Positions 16,761 to 25,294 of a stretch of 64,000 bases of DNA are shown here, piece after piece. The DNA is taken from assembly GCA_964509425.1 (NCBI GenBank), contig CAZDWZ010000005.1, positions 124,001 to 188,000 on the forward strand, written 5' to 3'. Position numbers and translations under genes: made by a program. Numbering within the stretch: the first letter of the stretch is position 1; the number at the start of each line of letters is the position of its first letter. The notes below the pieces were generated by a model that was given only the letters and a program-made list of their open reading frames with translations, ran no database searches and was not told the origin of the DNA. Origin of the DNA: CAZDWZ01 sp964509425 (GTDB lineage: Bacteria; Bdellovibrionota_C; UBA2361; SZUA-149; CAZDWZ01).

Positions 16761-17480
16761 GTGGATAAAGCGCAGCAACAGCTGAATGAAGCCCAGCAAG
16801 CCATCGTGCTCAGTCAAATGCGATATGCGCGAAAGCTCGCGCTCAAATTCTATCGAGAACGGGAACGAGGTGATCTCGATTACGAAGATTTTGTGAGTGC
16901 GGCATATCTCGGACTATGCGACGCCGCCCGTCGTTTCGATCCCGCCCGCGGACACAGCTTCCAAATGTTTAGCCATTTCCGAATACGCGGGGCGATGGTC
17001 GATATGCTTCGCTCGATAGGTTCGATTCCAAGGACGTACTTCGCGAAGGAAGCTCCATCTGAGGTCGAATGCGAAGAAGAGCAACACGCAATTCCAGAGT
17101 CGAGTCCGTCACCATACCTCACGTCAATCCCCGAGCTCACGGCGGCGGTCAACGCGATGTCCGGCTTACCGCTCCAACTCCATGCCCCTGCCTCGGACGA
17201 CGAAGTTCAGATCTCGTATGCTGCCGCAGAGACCCCGGAGGATGAGGTGATTCGGGCCGACACGGACACGCGTATCAGAAGTCTCGTTTTCGATCTCCCG
17301 GCGAAAGAGCGAAGCATCGTCGCCCAGTATTATTTCCTTGAGCGACCTTTCTCGGCGATGGCGGAGCTCCAGTCGGGACACACGAAGAGCTGGCTTTCGC
17401 GGCTCCATCACCGAGGGCTTGATCGCATTAGGCAAACCATAATCTCGAATCCCGAGATGCGAGAGGTGTTCTTTGCCTAG
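16761..17480 (+). CDS. FliA/WhiG-like sigma factor of the type III secretion locus
   Basis: 239 residues, GTG start with an AGGAGGAGGTG ribosome site. Sigma-70 region 2 is clear (DFVSAAYLGLCDAARRFDP then the -10 recognition helix around HFRIRGAMVDMLRS); this RIRGAM-D-LR pattern is typical of sigma-28. Region 3 is poorly conserved and acidic (about 100-165). Region 4 (about 190-230, KERSIVAQYYF ... LSRLHHRGLDRIR) is present but the usual 'E-A-Leu-GVS-SRVSQ' helix is altered to MAELQSGHTKSWLS. It probably directs transcription of the downstream type III genes. It begins the co-directional series and ends about 60 bases before sctJ. Confidence 0.85.
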   Translation: MDKAQQQLNEAQQAIVLSQMRYARKLALKFYRERERGDLDYEDFVSAAYLGLCDAARRFDPARGHSFQMFSHFRIRGAMVDMLRSIGSIPRTYFAKEAPSEVECEEEQHAIPESSPSPYLTSIPELTAAVNAMSGLPLQLHAPASDDEVQISYAAAETPEDEVIRADTDTRIRSLVFDLPAKERSIVAQYYFLERPFSAMAELQSGHTKSWLSRLHHRGLDRIRQTIISNPEMREVFFA

Positions 17481-17543
17481 CGCTCCTGCAGCACAAAGGG
17501 AGAACTGCTTCAGTGTGTTCTTGGGAGATATGAGACAGTGTTC

Positions 17544-18434
17544 ATGAAACGCGATTTGATTTTCTCCACAGTAGTTTTTTTCCTGGCAGGTTGTGACGAG
17601 CAAATCCTTCACGACCTCGACGAGCTTCGTGCAAATCAGGTGCAGATAGCGCTTTCACGGGCGGATATCGAGTCCGAAAAAACGCGTCAGGGAAAGCTGT
17701 GGAATATCTCCGTAGAATCGGCGCGCTCAGCGGATGCACTCCTTGTTATTGAGCGGAGTAGGATTCTGAGACGCACTCTCGAGCGGAGCTCAGGCACCAG
17801 CGGCCTCCTCCAAACCAGTGACGAAAAATCGAGAGGATATGAGCGAGAGGCGGCAACGCGTACCGAGGAAACGCTTGAACGTATTCCTGGAGTGCTTGAA
17901 GCTCGAGTTCACATTTACCGGGACGGAGTCGGACGGAAGGTGATTTCCCAGCCAGCCGGCACCGATACCGCTAGTGTCTTACTCGTCACCGAGAATGGTG
18001 CGCCCCTCAATTTGCTTGAGATCCGTTCGTTTGTCGGAGGAGCGACCGGAGTGAAATCCGAGAATATTTCGATAATGGTGAGCTCCTCCGGCGAGAGCCT
18101 TTCAGAAGAACATGGAAGCGAATTTTTGGTCCGGTCGGAACGTGCCCCGGTCGTGTCGTCCGTGCCGCTTTCTTCGCACGCCGGAACGGCTTTCTCTCTT
18201 GGCTCGATGCTTCGGATTTTGGGAGAGCCGTGGATCATCGGCGCTTCCACGGTGTTTCCGGTGGTCGCCTTCTTATTTATCCGGGTCAGACATCGTCGGA
18301 ACCGGGAAGTCTTTCACTCCATGCGGATGCATCCGGAAGGACAGCCGCGCTCGAGTGTAAAGCAAGAGGAGAATCGCCTTCGAAGACCATTCGGACCCGG
18401 AGATGAAGTTTCTGCCGTTGGAGGAGACGCATGA
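17544..18434 (+). CDS. sctJ: Type III secretion inner-ring lipoprotein SctJ (YscJ/PrgK)
   Basis: 296 residues. Signal peptide with lipobox LAGC (Cys17), the YscJ N-terminal block LRANQVQIALSRADI, a second ring-building motif domain with IPGVLEARVHIY (about residues 110-130), and one C-terminal TM helix (about 226-248) followed by a basic cytoplasmic tail. This is the SctJ plan, not FliF, which is twice as long and has no lipobox. It forms the inner-membrane ring of the injectisome. An in-frame GTG at 17538 is an alternative start. The stop overlaps the next start by four bases. Confidence 0.88.
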   Translation: MKRDLIFSTVVFFLAGCDEQILHDLDELRANQVQIALSRADIESEKTRQGKLWNISVESARSADALLVIERSRILRRTLERSSGTSGLLQTSDEKSRGYEREAATRTEETLERIPGVLEARVHIYRDGVGRKVISQPAGTDTASVLLVTENGAPLNLLEIRSFVGGATGVKSENISIMVSSSGESLSEEHGSEFLVRSERAPVVSSVPLSSHAGTAFSLGSMLRILGEPWIIGASTVFPVVAFLFIRVRHRRNREVFHSMRMHPEGQPRSSVKQEENRLRRPFGPGDEVSAVGGDA

Positions 18435-18670
18435 TCTCGGGCTTCAAGAAAGCAGAATGCCCGCCGTGGTGCGAAGTGGTGCTCGCTTATAGCTGGCTGC
18501 GAGGCGATGCCGATATATCTGGGCTCGCCCGACGTCTCGCTCCAGTCGAGGCCGATTCGGTCCGGACGTTTGCGAGGACGCTCGAATTTATGACCGATGA
18601 TTCAGCTCGCTCAGTCTGCCGGAGGATTTTGGAATGTGCAGGTCTACTCAGGAGCGGAAAACCCTTATGA
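18431..18670 (+). CDS. Small protein of the type III locus, unknown
   Basis: 79 residues, overlapping sctJ and sctQ by four bases at each end (ATGA), which strongly implies translation coupling and a real gene. It looks all-helical (WCEVVLAYSWLRG, VRTFARTLEFM, ARSVCRRILECAGLL) with three cysteines and no signal or TM. Its position between sctJ and sctQ is where many systems encode the sorting-platform protein SctK or SctL, but it is much shorter than these and no motif supports an assignment. Confidence 0.65.
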   Translation: MISGFKKAECPPWCEVVLAYSWLRGDADISGLARRLAPVEADSVRTFARTLEFMTDDSARSVCRRILECAGLLRSGKPL

Positions 18671-19539
18671 GACGCGAAATCTCGAACCGTGATTTCATAG
18701 GGCGTTTTGCCATTCCGCTCGCTCATCGAAACCGAAGCTTGTTCACGACGACTCGCCGTGGCGTGAGTTTTATCGAAAAGCTATGCGATAAATTATCACC
18801 TATTCTGACCGACATATTTCATTCTTCGATAGTATTCTCGTTGCCGAATATCGTAGATTCGGATGAAGAAAGGAAAAGGGCGTGGATGGTGGCTATCAGT
18901 CTCCAATCACAGTCGCACGCATGTGTCCTGAATCTTCCCGAGTCACTTGTCTACGCTCTCGGTCGGAAAGAGTTCTCCTCGAATCGGGTTGCCGTGCGAG
19001 ACATCGACGATAATCCTGAAGCCGCGGTCCTCGGCACGGCGTATTTCATTTTGAATATCCTCGATGCCTTTCGGCTCGTTTCCACAGATATTTGGAAAAT
19101 CTCCGGGGTGGAAATTTGCTCGAGAACAGAAAACTCGGAACGCGGACTGATCACCGAGACACTCGTTTCTTGCGCGTGGGACGGAGATGAATACACCTTC
19201 TCTGTTTCAATGAACGAAACCTCGGAGCGCACACTCCTCATGCGCCTTCCGCAACTTTCGTTTGAACAAGACAATCGACTGATTGATCGATTGCCGTTGC
19301 TCAATTCTCAGTTTGAGTTCGGTTGGCGTTGCGAGAATTTACTGGATGCGTTGCATTTTACCCCCGGTGACAGGATCGATCTCTCGAAGGTTTCGTTCCT
19401 CGGATATTCTTTGGGCGAGGAATCGGGAGGGCGCACTTTTGTTCGCTGTGCTCTCAGATCTGGAACGAAGACCTCCCAAACGCCCGCAAATCGGGCGGCA
19501 ATTCGAGTTCACGTAGTCACCGTGGAGTCCGAAGTATGA
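18667..19539 (+). CDS. sctQ: Type III secretion C-ring protein SctQ, large part
   Basis: 290 residues from ATG 18667, which overlaps the previous stop by four bases; an upstream ATG at 18634 is less likely. The N-terminal two thirds are poorly conserved, as usual for SctQ. The last about 85 residues (FEFGWRCENLLDALHFTPGDRIDLS) read as a first SpoA domain. The second SpoA domain is encoded by the separate next gene, an arrangement like HrcQA/HrcQB. It would form the cytoplasmic sorting platform with SctK, SctL and SctN, none of which is seen here. Confidence 0.65.
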   Translation: MRREISNRDFIGRFAIPLAHRNRSLFTTTRRGVSFIEKLCDKLSPILTDIFHSSIVFSLPNIVDSDEERKRAWMVAISLQSQSHACVLNLPESLVYALGRKEFSSNRVAVRDIDDNPEAAVLGTAYFILNILDAFRLVSTDIWKISGVEICSRTENSERGLITETLVSCAWDGDEYTFSVSMNETSERTLLMRLPQLSFEQDNRLIDRLPLLNSQFEFGWRCENLLDALHFTPGDRIDLSKVSFLGYSLGEESGGRTFVRCALRSGTKTSQTPANRAAIRVHVVTVESEV

Positions 19540-19799
19540 AGCCGATTCACCCCCACAAGCTCGAGCCTCTCGAACGTTTGCCGGTAAAAATCGGCATACA
19601 AATCGGTGAGCTAAGCCTCTCGCTTGCTCAGCTCGTTGATCTGGTTCCGGGCGCGGTCTTCGACATTGATCTTCCGGAGAGCGTCGCGCTTGTTCTCACG
19701 GTTGACGGAACTCCTTTCGCCTCCGGCAAGATTGTTTCGGAGGGAGAACAGCTTTTCCTCGAGATTCAAGAAATATTTCTTTCAGCGGAAACGTTCTGA
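19536..19799 (+). CDS. SpoA-domain protein, SctQ C-terminal half (FliN/HrcQB-like)
   Basis: 87 residues, nearly a single SpoA domain: LPVKIGIQIGELSLSLAQL, then VPGAVFDID and GKIVSEGEQLFLEIQEI, the typical FliN pattern. The ATG overlaps the SctQ stop (ATGA). It would pair with the SpoA domain of the preceding protein to complete the C-ring building block. Long SctQ proteins in other systems often produce a similar short product from an internal start; here it is an independent gene. Confidence 0.88.
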   Translation: MKPIHPHKLEPLERLPVKIGIQIGELSLSLAQLVDLVPGAVFDIDLPESVALVLTVDGTPFASGKIVSEGEQLFLEIQEIFLSAETF

Positions 19800-19871
19800 T
19801 TGGTTTCGCCGATAGCGAGAGGGTGGATGGGAAGTAAGCCGGTGCGCCGGTTCAAAATCAGGAGAGCGAAC

Positions 19872-20231
19872 ATGACCTTGGGACAGATAACACCTTTTGA
19901 GAACAATGCGGCAAGCAATCTTGCTAGCGCTCCAGACGTCGTGCGTCCGAGTCTCCAAGGAGGCGGAGCCGCTTCTCTCGGAACTCAATATCTTCCAGAA
20001 CCGTCAACGACGGGCATGGGGATGTTTCGGGACGTTCTCCAGTCAGTGAGCGGATATGCCGGCGACATCGTGTCCGCGGCGAGCGGTGCGAATGTCGGAG
20101 GATTCGACCAGCTCATCGCCGCGCAGATTCAGTCTCAACTCGAGATGCAGCAAGTCTCGCTCATCTCAAACGTGGAAAAGTCGCGCCACGAATCGAAGAT
20201 GGCCGCTATTCGCAATATTCGTGTCGGCTAA
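19872..20231 (+). CDS. Small type III protein, candidate inner-rod SctI
   Basis: 119 residues from ATG 19872 with AGGAGAG five to six bases upstream. The N-terminal 60 residues are low-complexity; the C-terminal about 45 form a helix with the Gln-rich, Leu-spaced pattern DQLIAAQIQSQLEMQQVSL then EKSRHESKMAAIRNIR. A disordered start plus a conserved C-terminal helix fits inner-rod proteins, and the next gene looks like a needle subunit. No signal peptide. Assignment rests on size, composition and place, not on a diagnostic motif. Confidence 0.5.
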   Translation: MTLGQITPFENNAASNLASAPDVVRPSLQGGGAASLGTQYLPEPSTTGMGMFRDVLQSVSGYAGDIVSAASGANVGGFDQLIAAQIQSQLEMQQVSLISNVEKSRHESKMAAIRNIRVG

Positions 20232-20285
20232 TTTCGATTTCTATTCACTACAATTTTTTTGAACACGGCCAAAAAAGGAGACATG

Positions 20286-20573
20286 ATGAGCACGCTCAAT
20301 TCAGTAACCCCGACGGGAAGCCAACCGGCCAGCTCTCAGCAAAGCACGGTTGATCTCGCGGCCCTACAGCGAAATATCGAAGATATGAAGGCGTCGGATG
20401 AGGCGGTCCTCGGCACTCTGAACTCGATACTCACCGACCCGAAATCCACTCCCGAGGCGCGCCAAATGGCCGTTCGGTTTTTCCAAGAGCGACAGGAAAA
20501 AGAGTCGCTCCTCTCTCAGCTCATTCGGGCGATGGGAGAGACTGCGCAACGGGTTATCGGAAATATCCGTTAG
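20286..20573 (+). CDS. Small type III protein, candidate needle subunit SctF
   Basis: 95 residues; ATG 20286 is preferred over the adjacent ATG 20283 because GGAG then lies six to seven bases away. After about 25 Ser/Thr/Gln-rich residues there is a helix, a break near DPKSTPEARQM, and a second helix ending AQRVIGNIR. This helix-Pro turn-helix with an Ile-x-Asn-x-Arg type end resembles needle proteins of the PrgI/MxiH group (which end IIQNFR). No signal peptide, as expected for a type III-exported subunit. It directly precedes sctV. Confidence 0.55.
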   Translation: MSTLNSVTPTGSQPASSQQSTVDLAALQRNIEDMKASDEAVLGTLNSILTDPKSTPEARQMAVRFFQERQEKESLLSQLIRAMGETAQRVIGNIR

Positions 20574-20635
20574 CGTTTTGTGAATCGGGTTTAAACGGCG
20601 TCGTTCAGAGGAAGGTTTTCGAGCGAGGGGGAGCG

Positions 20636-22585
20636 ATGAGTGCGTCGACGGCACAAAAAGGCGTTGAAGAGCTCATTCTCCCCTTGCTGGTTGTGACCAT
20701 CGTGGGAATGATGGTCTTGCCACTTCCTCTCGCTCTGCTCGATCTGTTGCTCGGCGGGAATATTGCTTTCTCGTTATTGCTTCTCTTGGCTTCTGTTCAT
20801 ACGAAAGATCCGGAGCGTTTCACCACGCTCCCGAGCATTCTGTTACTGTCGACCATTTTCCGACTCGGGTTGAATATCTCCACGACTCGCCAGTTGCTGA
20901 CTCATGGCGAGGCGCCGCGCGTAGTGGCGGCGTTCGGAGAGTTTGTCGTAGGTGGAAATGTTCTCGTCGGCTTTGTGGTTTTCCTGATCATCAGCCTTGT
21001 GCAGTTCATCGTCGTATCAAAGGGAGCGGAACGGGTGGCGGAGGTCGCCGCACGCTTTACGCTCGACGCGATGCCAGGGAAACAGATGGCGATCGACGCG
21101 GATATTCGCGCCGGAATTCTGAGCCTCGGTGAGGCGAAGTTGCGGCGTGTTGAACTGCAGCGAGAATCCAAGCTTTTCGGGGCGCTGGATGGTGCCATGA
21201 AGTTTGTCAAAGGCGACGCTGTTGCCGCACTCTGCATAACCGTCATCAATATCACCGCCGGATTTTTCGTCGGTGTGTATCAGCTGGAGCTTCCGGTTGT
21301 CGAAGCTCTGAACCGATATACCCTCTTCACGATCGGAGAGTCGTTGGTCGCCCAGATCCCCGCACTTCTGGTTTCCGTTGCGGCGGGAGTAGCAGTCACG
21401 AGAGTGGGGGAGAGTGAGGGGTTGTCGATGGGACGGGCGCTCCTTGTGCAGCTTGGAGCGGAACCGAGGGTGCTGGGCGCGCTCGGTGCGATTCTCTGCG
21501 GACTCGCTTTATGTCCCGGAATACCGGTCTTTATTTTCACCGGATTGGGCATGCTCGCTGTGTTTATGGCTACCAAGCAAGCTTTGCGATCGCGAACCGC
21601 GGCACGGAGCGAGATCGATCTCGCATTTTCACCCCGAACGCTTTCTCCCTTGCTGATTGAAGTGGGATCGGATTCAAGGAGCCGGTTACTCGCCGAGGGA
21701 CGGTTGGCGAGCCGGATAACAGAGCTTCGGAGGAATCTTTTCGAAGACACCGGAATCCTTGTCCCCGAGCCGGAGTGGGAGCTTATGGCGCAGAGTTTAC
21801 CTGATTGGGTCGGGATCAGGTTTGAAGGCGCTGTCGTCGCTTCACTGCGTCTCGGGGAATTGAGGGAGATCGGGACCGCCGAAGGAGCCACCTCGAGCAT
21901 CGTGTCACTCCTCGAGAATGAGATCCGTTCACGAATGCCTGAACTCATCGATGATACGCAAACACGAATGCTCCTCGATCTCCTAAGCACCACGTCCGAA
22001 GACCTGGTTTCGAGCATCATTCCAAAGCAAATACCGGTGACGCTGCTCACGCGGATTCTAAGAGACCTTGCTGTCGAGGGTGTCTCGGTACGCAATCTGA
22101 AGACAATTCTTCAGGCGCTCGGCGAATTCTGTTTATCCAGCGGAGCGCCGGAGGTCACGCTCCATGAGGGGAAATATTCTCAGATGCTTGCGTTTGTACG
22201 GAGTAAATTGAAGCGGCAAATCGCAAAGACCCTCGCGGCAGACGACGAGCAGTTGAAGGTTTGGGAACTCGCTCCCAGGTTGGACCGGCTTCTCGCTCAG
22301 GCAACGGCAGGCGGTCTCCCGCCCTCGTCGTCCCTCATCGACCCCGTGTTGTCGAGTCTGCGGGGTCTCCCGCAGGGAGCGGTTCCGATTGTTCTTTGTT
22401 CGCCTCTTGCCAGACGAGCAATGGCTCAGCTCGGGCGAGCCTCGGAGATAAATCTGCGCGCCGTTGCCGCCGGAGAGCTTCCGGAGAATTGGAAAATAGA
22501 GTTCCTCGGAGTGCTTGGTTCTGATTTCTCGGTGGAAGCGGATGATGCCGCAAATGTCCGTCCACTTCATCGCGAGGCCGCATGA
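20636..22585 (+). CDS. sctV: Type III secretion export-gate protein SctV (LcrD/FlhA family)
   Basis: 649 residues, slightly shorter than usual. The N-terminal half has about eight TM helices; the family signature RFTLDAMPGKQMAIDADI lies at about residues 132-157 and is intact. The C-terminal cytoplasmic part (about 330-649) would form the nonameric ring that receives substrate-chaperone complexes. Ribosome site GAGGGGGAG just upstream. Its membership of a cluster with SctJ and needle/rod-like genes argues for SctV rather than flagellar FlhA. The stop overlaps the next start by four bases. Confidence 0.95.
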   Translation: MSASTAQKGVEELILPLLVVTIVGMMVLPLPLALLDLLLGGNIAFSLLLLLASVHTKDPERFTTLPSILLLSTIFRLGLNISTTRQLLTHGEAPRVVAAFGEFVVGGNVLVGFVVFLIISLVQFIVVSKGAERVAEVAARFTLDAMPGKQMAIDADIRAGILSLGEAKLRRVELQRESKLFGALDGAMKFVKGDAVAALCITVINITAGFFVGVYQLELPVVEALNRYTLFTIGESLVAQIPALLVSVAAGVAVTRVGESEGLSMGRALLVQLGAEPRVLGALGAILCGLALCPGIPVFIFTGLGMLAVFMATKQALRSRTAARSEIDLAFSPRTLSPLLIEVGSDSRSRLLAEGRLASRITELRRNLFEDTGILVPEPEWELMAQSLPDWVGIRFEGAVVASLRLGELREIGTAEGATSSIVSLLENEIRSRMPELIDDTQTRMLLDLLSTTSEDLVSSIIPKQIPVTLLTRILRDLAVEGVSVRNLKTILQALGEFCLSSGAPEVTLHEGKYSQMLAFVRSKLKRQIAKTLAADDEQLKVWELAPRLDRLLAQATAGGLPPSSSLIDPVLSSLRGLPQGAVPIVLCSPLARRAMAQLGRASEINLRAVAAGELPENWKIEFLGVLGSDFSVEADDAANVRPLHREAA

Positions 22586-23187
22586 GGAGAACTTTTCCAA
22601 TTCTGTTTCTTGTTGTTTTCTTAAGTTTTGGATGCCTTCCGAGGTTGCCGGTGTCACCGGATGACACGGTGCCTCGCGACGAGAAGGTGAGGCAGCTCCT
22701 TCGACTAGGGACTATTCAACTTCGTGAAGAGTCTCTCTCGTCACTCCGAACGGCCGCCGCGTTTTATGGCCTCGCACTGGAAATTCTCCCCGGCGATGCA
22801 CGTGCTCTCGATGGACTTGGCTGCGTGGCAGTGCGCTCCGGAGATTTCGTTTCCGCCCGAGAATATTTTCAACGGGCTGTCTCGCTAGCTCCGGACTACG
22901 ATCGCGCCTACGAGCACCTCGCGTTTCTTGCTTTACAAGAGGGGAATCACCGCGAAGCGCAGGCCCTCTTTGAAGCCGCGATTCGGATAAATCCGCTGAA
23001 TTTCCGCGCGAGAAATAACCTGGCGGTGCTACTCGCTGAATTTAATCAAGAGTCCGGAGGGGACAATTCGGGAAGCTCGGTCCAGCTTCTGAAGGCTGCC
23101 GGAATTGTCGCCAAGGAAACGCGGCCGGTCCCCGAGCAGTTCGAGATCATTGGAGATAATCTCGAGCACTATCAGCAAACGGAATGA
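22582..23187 (+). CDS. TPR-repeat lipoprotein
   Basis: 201 residues. Signal peptide with lipobox LSFGC (Cys18), then three or four tetratricopeptide repeats (for example DARALDGLGCVAVRSGDFVS, and YDRAYEHLAFLALQEGN) through about residue 160. It overlaps the end of sctV by four bases, so it is probably part of the type III unit. A TPR lipoprotein in this setting could serve as a pilotin for a secretin or as an assembly factor; chaperone TPRs of type III systems are cytoplasmic, so this is not one of those. Partner unknown. Confidence 0.75.
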   Translation: MRRTFPILFLVVFLSFGCLPRLPVSPDDTVPRDEKVRQLLRLGTIQLREESLSSLRTAAAFYGLALEILPGDARALDGLGCVAVRSGDFVSAREYFQRAVSLAPDYDRAYEHLAFLALQEGNHREAQALFEAAIRINPLNFRARNNLAVLLAEFNQESGGDNSGSSVQLLKAAGIVAKETRPVPEQFEIIGDNLEHYQQTE

Positions 23188-23390
23188 TTTTCTTCAGAGA
23201 TTGAAACAATTTAGCCTTCTCGCCTCGGTCGCACCGCTTCGCTTCTTGATCGGGGTCGACTCCAGTGTGACGCAGTTCAGGCGGCAAATCTGCGGCAAAT
23301 AAAAGAGGTCGAAACTATGGGTTTGGCAGATCGGCTCTGATAGCATATTGGAGCGTGGTTAAAGTGCAGGGCATTCGAAACGAGGTGCTC

Positions 23391-23747
23391 ATGACAAGTC
23401 GAGATTTTTTCGGCGCGAATAGATTTGGAAAAGACCGGAAGGCCATGAGCGCTTCCTCTGTCCGTGATGGCCGGGGCGGTGATGGTTCCGAAAAACGATC
23501 GACTGCGGATCTCTTTGACCGTGCTCTGTCGGGGACGCTCTCAGAGGAAGAGGTGAGCCGTTCCGCCTCGGCAGTTATTGATGCGGCGATCTGGAGCGAT
23601 TGGTGCAATGACTCCAAATCGCCCGGAGCGGGTGTCAATTCCGGACTCAGTTTTTTTCGAGCCCCCTCAAATCCCGAACAACGAAACAAGCTCGTGCAGA
23701 GCATCGTCCAACATCCCGAGCGAACGCGGCGCCTCTTTAGGAGCTGA
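23391..23747 (+). CDS. Unknown protein at the end of the type III locus
   Basis: 118 residues from ATG 23391 with GAGGTG about seven bases upstream (an upstream start at 23355 is in frame). Ser/Arg/Gly-rich first half, then a helical block (TADLFDRALSGTLSEEEVSRSASAVI without a known motif) and a C-terminal helix rich in Arg and Gln. No signal peptide or TM. It is separated from the TPR gene by about 200 bases in which I see nothing. It could be a secreted substrate or regulator, but there is no direct evidence. Confidence 0.5.
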   Translation: MTSRDFFGANRFGKDRKAMSASSVRDGRGGDGSEKRSTADLFDRALSGTLSEEEVSRSASAVIDAAIWSDWCNDSKSPGAGVNSGLSFFRAPSNPEQRNKLVQSIVQHPERTRRLFRS

Positions 23748-23822
23748 ACAAGTCATCTCTTTTCCCGTTCGCTGTATTTTCAATTTCACCAACTTCGAAT
23801 TCTCTAAGAAGGAGCTTCCGCC

Positions 23823-25199
23823 GTGACGAATTACACTTCCATTAACCCTGCAAATGAAGAACGTCTGAACGAATATGCGGGACTTTCCGAATCGGAAGTC
23901 GAGCGGATGTTGGAGTCGGCTTGGTTGGCCTTCCAATCGTGGCGGAATGTGCGTCTTAGTGCTCGACTGCAAATGGTCTCCCGTTTGAAGGCTGAGTTAG
24001 AAAAAAGTGCTGATGAGCTGGCGCGGACGGTCTCCCTTGAAATGGGAAAAGTTTTTACCGCGGCGACGGGAGAAGCCAAGCGCCTTCCGGCCTTCTGTGA
24101 TTTAGCGCTCGAACAAGCGGAGGCCACACTCTCTCCGCGAGGAATACATGCCCCGGGAAAGCGAGCATTTTCGGTGTTTGAGCCGATTGGAGTCGTTTTT
24201 TCCATCACGCCATGGAATGCCCCGATTGCGACCCCGTTCAGGAATATTCTTCCCGCGGTTGTTGCCGGAAACTCCGTAGTGCTCAAGCCGGCACCGAACG
24301 TAGCGGGTTGCGCGAAGCTTGTTGTCGACATCTTTAAGCGAAGCGGTTTTCCGGATGGGCTTGTGAGCCTTGCTTTATTGTCGAACGAACAGGCCGAGAA
24401 GGTGATTGCCGATTGGCGAGTTCGCAAATTGGCATTTACAGGCAGCACGAAAGTCGGAGCGCACCTCGCATCCATCGCCGGTGCCAATGTGAAGCCCGTG
24501 ATGCTTGAGCTCGGAGGCAGCGATCCGTGTCTCGTGCTTCGAGATGCTGACGTGCAAAAGGTGGCCGAGGAGCTCGCGGCATCGAGGTGCGCCAACGCAG
24601 GCCAGGTATGCTGCTCACCGAAGCGCATTCTGATTGAAAAATCTGTGTTGCCGGAGTTTCGCGACCGATTCGTCGCGGCCATGCAAAAACAAGTTGTCGG
24701 TGACCCGTTCTCCGGTTCCACGACCATGGGTCCGATGGCGCGAAAGGATCTCCGAGACAATCTTTCACGACAACTCGAGATGTTCGTCGCGAAAGGCGCG
24801 GATGTTTTGTTGGATGGGGGAGCGGACAAGACCGCAAATAGCCGCGGATATTTTTTCCGGCCGATGGTTATTCAAGAAGAAGCTGCGTCACCGCTCTCGA
24901 ATACAGAAGAACTTTTTGGTCCGGTGGGTGTGCTTCTGCCGGTGGAGAACGTCGACGAAGCAGTGCGCGTGGCGAACCAGACTCGTTATGGTTTGGGCGC
25001 GACGGTGTTCACGGCCGATGAGAAAGTCGCTGATGATGTCGCGGGGAGGTTAGAGGCCGGCTTCGTGCATGTAAACTGCCGTCCCGATCTGAATCCCTAC
25101 ATTCCGTTTGGTGGTGTGAAGGCGTCTGGATTCGGACGGGATTGCGGACCTGAGGGGTTCCTCGAATACACCAGCTTAAAGGCGATCATCCGGAATTGA
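23823..25199 (+). CDS. NAD(P)-dependent aldehyde dehydrogenase, succinate-semialdehyde type
   Basis: 458 residues, GTG start with AAGGAG nine bases upstream. Catalytic cysteine in NAGQVCCSPKR, general-base glutamate in LELGGSDP, and the FSITPWNAPIATPFRN and SNTEELFGPV blocks are intact. The INPANEE start and overall length resemble the YneI/Sad group, which oxidises succinic semialdehyde to succinate; substrate choice cannot be proved from sequence. It stands alone, convergent with the glycoside-hydrolase gene across a bidirectional terminator. Confidence 0.92.
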   Translation: MTNYTSINPANEERLNEYAGLSESEVERMLESAWLAFQSWRNVRLSARLQMVSRLKAELEKSADELARTVSLEMGKVFTAATGEAKRLPAFCDLALEQAEATLSPRGIHAPGKRAFSVFEPIGVVFSITPWNAPIATPFRNILPAVVAGNSVVLKPAPNVAGCAKLVVDIFKRSGFPDGLVSLALLSNEQAEKVIADWRVRKLAFTGSTKVGAHLASIAGANVKPVMLELGGSDPCLVLRDADVQKVAEELAASRCANAGQVCCSPKRILIEKSVLPEFRDRFVAAMQKQVVGDPFSGSTTMGPMARKDLRDNLSRQLEMFVAKGADVLLDGGADKTANSRGYFFRPMVIQEEAASPLSNTEELFGPVGVLLPVENVDEAVRVANQTRYGLGATVFTADEKVADDVAGRLEAGFVHVNCRPDLNPYIPFGGVKASGFGRDCGPEGFLEYTSLKAIIRN

Positions 25200-25243
25200 G
25201 AAAGCTGACGATTCCTGTCGAGAGGTCGGACGGGTGAAAACAA

Positions 25244-25270
25244 AGAGCGGCGTTTTTCACGCGCCGCTCT
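25244..25270. terminator. Bidirectional terminator
   Basis: Perfect 9-bp stem AGAGCGGCG/CGCCGCTCT with a nine-base loop (TTTTTCACG). T-rich sequence follows on both strands. It lies between two convergent genes. Confidence 0.8.
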
Positions 25271-25294
25271 TCTCTTCGGTCTCCGATGAGACGA

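Noticed and set aside
17544..18434. Flagellar FliF instead of SctJ
   Set aside because: The protein has a lipobox, only one TM helix near the C-terminus, and half the FliF length.
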